A DNA stretch of 26,263 nucleotides from Chloroflexota bacterium (GTDB lineage Bacteria; Chloroflexota; Anaerolineae; Anaerolineales; Anaerolineaceae). The notes beneath the pieces are model-generated. The model was not told the DNA's origin. It saw nothing but the letters and a program-made list of their open reading frames with translations, and ran no database searches. Positions 23,156 through 26,263 of this stretch are shown piece after piece (the stretch's first letter is position 1; every line of letters starts with the position of its first letter). The position numbers were made by a program, and so were the translations under genes. Location: the NCBI GenBank assembly GCA_023406965.1, contig JAEXTI010000086.1, positions 1-26,263 on the forward strand. Direction: 5' to 3'.

Positions 23156-24469
23156 TTAGGGGATCAGGGCAGGCAGGGTGACGTACACCTGAAAGGTGCC
23201 ATCCGCACTGATGGTACGGGGTTGGGTGACGGGCATGCCTTGGAAACTAGCTCCCCGCGTGGTAGCTCTCAACTTCAGGTTGAACGTGCCCGGATCGGCA
23301 AAGGGGACGTGCAGTGCCGTGCCGGTCGCTGTGCAGGTGCCGCCGGCATTACAACTACCACTCCAATTGGCAAAACCGGGAATCAGGGTAAAGCTTTCGC
23401 GGTAGACGTGAGCGCCATAGTGGGTCTGGCCCAACTTGCCGGTAATCCAGGCTTTGCTCTCAGGGCTGAGTGTTGCCGTGGCTTGCAGGGAAGCTATGGC
23501 ATCCGGAAGCATCTCGACATGCTGCCGGCATTCTTTGAATACCAGTTCCGTATCTTCAACGCCGTCGTTGGCGACCGAGTTAGAGTCCTTGCGGCAGTTG
23601 GGGGTTTCGCCCACGGATGCGTTTCGGCAAATGTCCTGTTCTTCGTAAATGGGCTCATACCAGGTAAAGATGACCGGTGGGACAGTGACCAGCACCTGGA
23701 TATCTGCGCCGCGTCGTTCCTGGGTATCCTGTCCAACCACCAAGGGGTTATTGGGCGCGATCTTTTTGATCGTGGCAGTCGGCTGCCCAATCGAGATCGA
23801 TGAGCCAGGGCAAGCCCGTGGAGGCGGCGGTGGTGTAACGACACCGGAGCAGCCACCGGGGATGGACGCGCAGTTTTGACTGCCATTGAGATACATCAGG
23901 TAGGCGAAACGCATTGCCGCATCGTTCCAAGACATCGACAGCAGCGTGGTGATAAAACCGAACCCGGAGAACCAGGTCCACACGTTTTCTTGGCCGCTCA
24001 ACACGGCATTCCAGAACTGATCCGGGCTTTGATATTCTGGGCGGTCGTGCGACACGCGGCTCCAATCGATGCTGTCGCCGGCTACGAGGCCAAGAAAGGT
24101 AATCAGGCTGCCAAAACCGTTGCCCATCATGCCCACCGAATCCGCCAGGCCGCTTTCCTGCGGGTTCATCGCCATGAAAAAGAGCGTGGAGGCCGAGGGC
24201 AGGACAACCAGATTTCCATCTGCTGTCTGATAGCGGTGGTAATTGGCTTCCAGATCCAGCGATTGGCCGAAAGGCAGATCCACGCTCATCCAGGAGGGAG
24301 TCTCTGTGGTCTCGCCAAGGTCAATAATGTCGGAACGCAGGTTGCCGTTCTCGTCAAATACTTCGGCCCAAGGCGAGGAATCTTGTGCCTGAACATTCAC
24401 CGGGCCGGTGGTGGTAAACATCAGTGCCAGTGCGAGAAAAGTAAGGAGGGAGCGTTGGAAGAGCTTCAT
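23156..24469 (-). CDS. Secreted Cys-containing protein of unknown function (437 aa)
   Basis: The ATG overlaps the previous stop (ATGA). Residues 1-29 are a signal peptide ending VQAQ. The N-terminal half has a hydrophobic stretch near 110-130 (GFGSLITFLGLVAG) and another near 170. A Pro run (TPPPPPRACPG) near residue 216 separates a C-terminal half with cysteines in pairs (DICRNASVGETPNCRK, SCNAGGTCTA) and a predicted beta-rich end. No family is recognised. It follows the short anchored protein and may be an extracellular or envelope part of the machine. The Pro-rich stretch looks like a linker. Confidence 0.76.
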   Translation of the reverse strand: MKLFQRSLLTFLALALMFTTTGPVNVQAQDSSPWAEVFDENGNLRSDIIDLGETTETPSWMSVDLPFGQSLDLEANYHRYQTADGNLVVLPSASTLFFMAMNPQESGLADSVGMMGNGFGSLITFLGLVAGDSIDWSRVSHDRPEYQSPDQFWNAVLSGQENVWTWFSGFGFITTLLSMSWNDAAMRFAYLMYLNGSQNCASIPGGCSGVVTPPPPPRACPGSSISIGQPTATIKKIAPNNPLVVGQDTQERRGADIQVLVTVPPVIFTWYEPIYEEQDICRNASVGETPNCRKDSNSVANDGVEDTELVFKECRQHVEMLPDAIASLQATATLSPESKAWITGKLGQTHYGAHVYRESFTLIPGFANWSGSCNAGGTCTATGTALHVPFADPGTFNLKLRATTRGASFQGMPVTQPRTISADGTFQVYVTLPALIP

Positions 24470-25005
24470 TGCGTCGCTCCTTCATTCGACTGCTGGAGGG
24501 CATCGATTTCCTGCGGCAAGAGAAAGCGATCAAACTTCCACACGCCGTTCTCATGCACCGCCAGTCCATAGGCTTCGTCCTGCGTTTTCTCGCTGCCTGG
24601 CAGCGGCTGGGATAGCTGGATTGTGACCAGCCAGACCTGTTCGTTCTCGCTTCGGCGAACGAGTGTTTTGGGAGCCACATCCGCGGTAGAGACGGTTTTC
24701 ATCTCGGTGTAGCGTCGCCACAAAGAAGTGGACCCACTGGTAGCGAACAGGCAGCCGGATTGCGTGCTGGTGGCGCAGAACCGCTCCAGCCAGGCATCTT
24801 TGCCTTCTGTGTAATCCACGGTGAAGAAGGCTTTTACGCCGGCGACCACTGCTGCCGAAGCCTGGCTTTCGTCTACCGGCGGCGGTGACGTTGGATGCGG
24901 AATGATCTGGCCTACGTGACGGATTGCCAATATGCCGGCAGTGGTGAAAACAAAAATGACGCAGATCAGAAACAAAGACTTTTTAGAGATACTGAATTCG
25001 CGCAA
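24466..25005 (-). CDS. Membrane-anchored protein with possible NTF2/VirB8-like domain (179 aa); first gene of the operon
   Basis: The start codon is TTG, chosen because GAGG lies 5 bases upstream and no better start is near. A hydrophobic segment at about residues 9-28 follows a basic start, so the protein is anchored with its C-terminal part outside. A Pro-rich linker (HPTSPPPVDE) precedes a domain beginning ASAAVVAGVKAFFTVDYTEG, with WLERFCATSTQSGCLF and later EQVWLVTIQLSQPL. This layout resembles NTF2-like VirB8/TcpC proteins of type IV secretion. That assignment is tentative, from length, anchor and pattern only. It ends with ATGA overlap to the secreted protein gene. Confidence 0.72.
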   Translation of the reverse strand: MREFSISKKSLFLICVIFVFTTAGILAIRHVGQIIPHPTSPPPVDESQASAAVVAGVKAFFTVDYTEGKDAWLERFCATSTQSGCLFATSGSTSLWRRYTEMKTVSTADVAPKTLVRRSENEQVWLVTIQLSQPLPGSEKTQDEAYGLAVHENGVWKFDRFLLPQEIDALQQSNEGATQ

Positions 25006-25019
25006 TTTGACCTCGTGAC

Positions 25020-25075
25020 AAAATAAAAAGCGTCCACGCGCAGTTGCGAAATGCAGAACTGCAGGTGGGCGCTTT
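25020..25075 (-). terminator. Intrinsic-terminator-like hairpin in the operon leader (attenuator or small-RNA end)
   Basis: Read on the minus strand, arms 25057-25075 and 25027-25045 pair along 19 positions (16 Watson-Crick pairs, one G-U and two mismatches) around an 11-base loop. They are followed by TTTTTATTTT (25020-25029, partly in the stem). This is the form of a rho-independent terminator. It lies between the minus-strand promoter (about 25136-25144) and the first operon gene (start 25,005). No gene lies upstream of it on that strand, so it should affect the operon's own leader transcript. Confidence 0.75.
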
Positions 25076-25076
25076 C

Positions 25077-25124
25077 TCGAATAAGGAATGGCTGGCGTTA
25101 AATGCGGCCCGGTTGGGTATTCGA
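25077..25124 (-). repeat. 7-bp leader stem just upstream of the terminator-like hairpin
   Basis: Bases 25077-25083 and 25118-25124 are reverse complements (TCGAATA with TATTCGA). In the minus-strand transcript they would close a 48-base stem-loop starting near the predicted 5' end. It directly precedes the terminator-like hairpin. I do not recognise a known riboswitch consensus, and I see no complementary strand that would make an obvious antiterminator. Confidence 0.5.
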
Positions 25125-25135
25125 TTTACAATGGC

Positions 25136-25144
25136 ATTATAGCA
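25136..25144 (-). promoter_or_regulatory. Extended -10 promoter for the minus-strand operon
   Basis: On the minus strand the sequence reads TGCTATAAT: a perfect TATAAT with the TGn extension typical of extended -10 promoters. No good -35 box is seen at the usual distance, which this promoter class can tolerate. The expected start is near 25,129, placing the terminator-like hairpin about 55-110 bases downstream in the transcript. Confidence 0.7.
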
Positions 25145-25177
25145 CTGGGGATAGAGAACGAAAAATCAGAAATACAC

Positions 25178-25206
25178 TTGACAAAGTATCACTAGAGTAT
25201 TACATT
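25178..25206 (+). promoter_or_regulatory. Sigma70-type promoter of the RHH gene
   Basis: A perfect TTGACA (25178-25183) is followed by a 17-base spacer and TACATT (25201-25206), 4 of 6 matches to TATAAT. The predicted start is near 25,213, directly beside the first possible ATG (25,214), so a leaderless or short-leader transcript is possible. Confidence 0.72.
25186..25203. promoter_or_regulatory. 18-bp dyad in the core promoter, likely operator for the RHH regulator
   Basis: The bases form the dyad GTAnnACTnnAGTnnTAC. The same stretch can be read as an 8-bp direct repeat (AGTATCAC and AGTATTAC) with 11-base spacing. It covers the spacer and overlaps the -10 box of the RHH gene's promoter. 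A ribbon-helix-helix protein is encoded just downstream, and such proteins commonly bind repeats of this kind to control their own promoters. Binding is an inference. Confidence 0.6.
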
Positions 25207-25234
25207 AGGAAAAATGATCGAAAGATGGAGTGAT

Positions 25235-25468
25235 ATGCCAAAGACCAATTCCTCAAACAAACCGGTGCATTCTTTTCGCCTCAGCCGGGAGAGTATCTAC
25301 CAGTTGAAAGAGATGGCCGGCGAAATGGGGCGCAGCGAGAGCGATGTCGTCGAAATAGCCCTGGACCGTATGTACCGGGAAGAAGTGCGCTTTGGCCGGC
25401 TTATCCAAGATCGTGGAAAACCGGATGACTCCTACACCGTCGAAGAGAACAACGAGGAAAAAAGATGA
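25235..25468 (+). CDS. Ribbon-helix-helix (CopG/Arc-like) DNA-binding protein (77 aa)
   Basis: The start MPKTNSS is preferred because GGAG lies 4 bases upstream; an in-frame ATG at 25,214 would add seven residues and fits a leaderless transcript. After a short polar tail, the residues VHSFRLSRESIYQLKEMAGE give the beta strand and helix A, and GRSESDVVEIALDRMYREE gives helix B of an RHH fold. The C-terminal end is acidic (EENNEEKR). RHH proteins bind DNA as dimers and act as repressors, antitoxins or relaxosome accessory factors. It is divergent from the large operon and has a dyad in its own promoter. Its stop overlaps the next start (ATGA). Confidence 0.85.
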   Translation: MPKTNSSNKPVHSFRLSRESIYQLKEMAGEMGRSESDVVEIALDRMYREEVRFGRLIQDRGKPDDSYTVEENNEEKR

Positions 25469-25935
25469 AGGTTATTGTGGTCGTTTTTAGCTTGATCCGG
25501 AAGGCGGTCTCAATCGCCTTGATTTTGGCGATTTGTGTCCCCTTGATTTTTGTGGCCTACAAGGGTAACCATCCTATGCAGGTTGTACAGGTTCCTGCTG
25601 GGATGACTTACTGGCAATTTATGGCAGACCGTGTTGAAGCCGCAAAAGAAGTAAATCCATCCCGCTGCGGTTGGGGAATGTTTCTTTCTCTTGCGGTTAT
25701 TGGTCCTTTGTACTCTGCCGTTTACACCGAGGTCGGCATCCATCCAGATGGCTTCTTAGCCGGAGTAACAGCTCCCGATCCGGATATTCCCAAGGGGGTT
25801 GAGAATGCTTCTTGGTACCAGGTTCCGCATATCTGGTGGAATGTGGTGGAACGGTTAAGTTGGACAATGTTGGGGAAGGCGAATCCTGGGTGCCGGTTTC
25901 GGCCTGTGATGGTATCGACCATAGACGATCAATAA
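25465..25935 (+). CDS. Small membrane protein of unknown function, coupled to the RHH gene (156 aa)
   Basis: The start overlaps the RHH stop (ATGA), with GAGGAAAA upstream. A hydrophobic segment lies at about residues 11-32 (VSIALILAICVPLIFVAYKG) and a second at about 68-85 (CGWGMFLSLAVIGPLYSAVY). A polar C-terminal domain has Trp-rich motifs (SWYQVPHIWWNVVERLSW). I recognise no family. The tight link to the regulator suggests a shared function, for example an exclusion, immunity or signal-sensing role, but nothing in the sequence proves it. It is not a recognised toxin. Confidence 0.72.
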   Translation: MKVIVVVFSLIRKAVSIALILAICVPLIFVAYKGNHPMQVVQVPAGMTYWQFMADRVEAAKEVNPSRCGWGMFLSLAVIGPLYSAVYTEVGIHPDGFLAGVTAPDPDIPKGVENASWYQVPHIWWNVVERLSWTMLGKANPGCRFRPVMVSTIDDQ

Positions 25936-26263
25936 GCCGGTCCCGGTAAATAAGGATCTAATTAAAATATTTATAAGGGCGGTTTGAAAAGATTGAACAG
26001 TTGCTACATCTTTCGCTGTTGTGAGCATTTTCAGCATTTACTGAAAACAATAATTGCGATGAAAAACCTGGCGTCAGCCAACCCAGATATAAGGTTGAGT
26101 GTTTGTATAGATTACCGGAAGGCACGGTGAAAAGCTCAGTAGGCTTTTCATTATTTCAAGCGCATTCTATTCGCCGTTTAGTAGGCGGAATCTAGTCGGC
26201 CAAAGTGGGGCAGTAGAACTTTTTCGCGCGGATAATCACGCGAGTGTTTATCGAATTCACACG
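25936..26263. other. Right-end region with no supported gene
   Basis: The 328 bases after the membrane protein gene are visibly richer in A+T than the operon and hold no convincing ORF, RNA or repeat array. Two short inverted repeats are listed separately or noted below. The region runs to the window edge, so a gene could start just beyond it. Confidence 0.6.
26128..26150 (+). terminator. Possible weak intrinsic terminator after the plus-strand genes
   Basis: An 8-bp stem (TGAAAAGC with GCTTTTCA) around a 7-base loop is followed by TTATTTC. This is a short, A/T-rich stem with a modest U-rich tail, about 190 bases after the last plus-strand stop. Another 7-bp inverted repeat at 26028-26047 lacks a U-tract. 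Confidence 0.4.

Noticed and set aside
25077..25130. Known riboswitch in the operon leader
   Set aside because: I could not match it to the consensus of common classes such as c-di-GMP, SAM or preQ1 riboswitches, so only a structured leader is reported.
25235..25935. Toxin-antitoxin interpretation of the RHH and membrane protein pair
   Set aside because: The second gene is larger than typical membrane toxins and has no recognisable toxin family features; the pair is described as regulator plus unknown membrane protein.
26028..26047. 7-bp inverted repeat TTTTCAG/CTGAAAA
   Set aside because: Short, A/T-rich and without a U-tract, so it may occur by chance.
26200..26263. tRNA-like or attachment-site-like sequence near the right edge (TCGAAT within short complementary ends)
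   Set aside because: The stem lengths do not match a tRNA T-arm, no acceptor or anticodon stem can be drawn, and no direct repeat partner is visible in the window.

Overview
The window looks like bacterial accessory DNA, and a Chloroflexota (Anaerolineae-like) host is my best guess. That guess rests on Tad/Flp pilus proteins with no outer-membrane secretin, a Pro/Thr-rich linker in a CpaB-like protein, and moderately high G+C. None of these is diagnostic. From about 25,005 down to base 1 every gene is on the minus strand. They are packed with ATGA, GTGA or TTGA stop/start overlaps or very short gaps, so they read as one operon or a few nested ones of about 31 genes. The leftmost gene runs off the window.

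Layout in transcription order (right to left). (i) 25,005-22,057: a four-gene accessory module with a short membrane-anchored protein of possible NTF2/VirB8-like type, a secreted Cys-containing protein, a polytopic membrane protein and a single-span membrane protein. (ii) 21,931-18,440: a large VirB4/HerA-type ATPase carrying an unusual Ser/Thr/Gly-rich insertion of about 240 residues. (iii) 18,386-13,090: a first Tad export platform, CpaB, CpaE/TadZ, CpaF/TadA, TadB, TadC. (iv) 13,087-12,175: an isoprenylcysteine-methyltransferase-like membrane enzyme and a small membrane protein. (v) 12,194-6,203: a second, divergent Tad platform, CpaE, CpaB, CpaF, an unknown anchored protein, an HNH-like DNA-binding protein, TadB, TadC. 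(vi) 6,174-1: the structural genes. These are two tandem non-canonical pilins, an Flp pilin, TadE-like and TadG-like pseudopilins, a three-repeat Ig-like secreted protein, a lytic transglycosylase, two A24 prepilin peptidases, another Flp pilin, and a second TadE-like plus partial TadG-like pair.

At the right end, 25,214-25,935 carries two plus-strand genes, a ribbon-helix-helix (RHH) regulator and a small membrane protein. They are divergent from the big operon. The 208-base divergent region holds a minus-strand extended -10 promoter, a plus-strand sigma70-type promoter with an 18-bp dyad in its core, and a strong terminator-like hairpin lying between the minus-strand promoter and the first gene of the operon. 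Bases 25,936-26,263 are A+T-richer and carry no gene I can support.

Reading as a whole (inference): the operon appears to encode a surface filament machine that joins a duplicated Tad pilus system to type IV secretion-like parts (a VirB4-like ATPase, a VirB1-like lytic transglycosylase, a possible VirB8-like protein). It could serve conjugation, DNA uptake or adhesion. No relaxase, coupling protein, integrase or secretin is visible, so DNA transfer is a hypothesis, not a finding.
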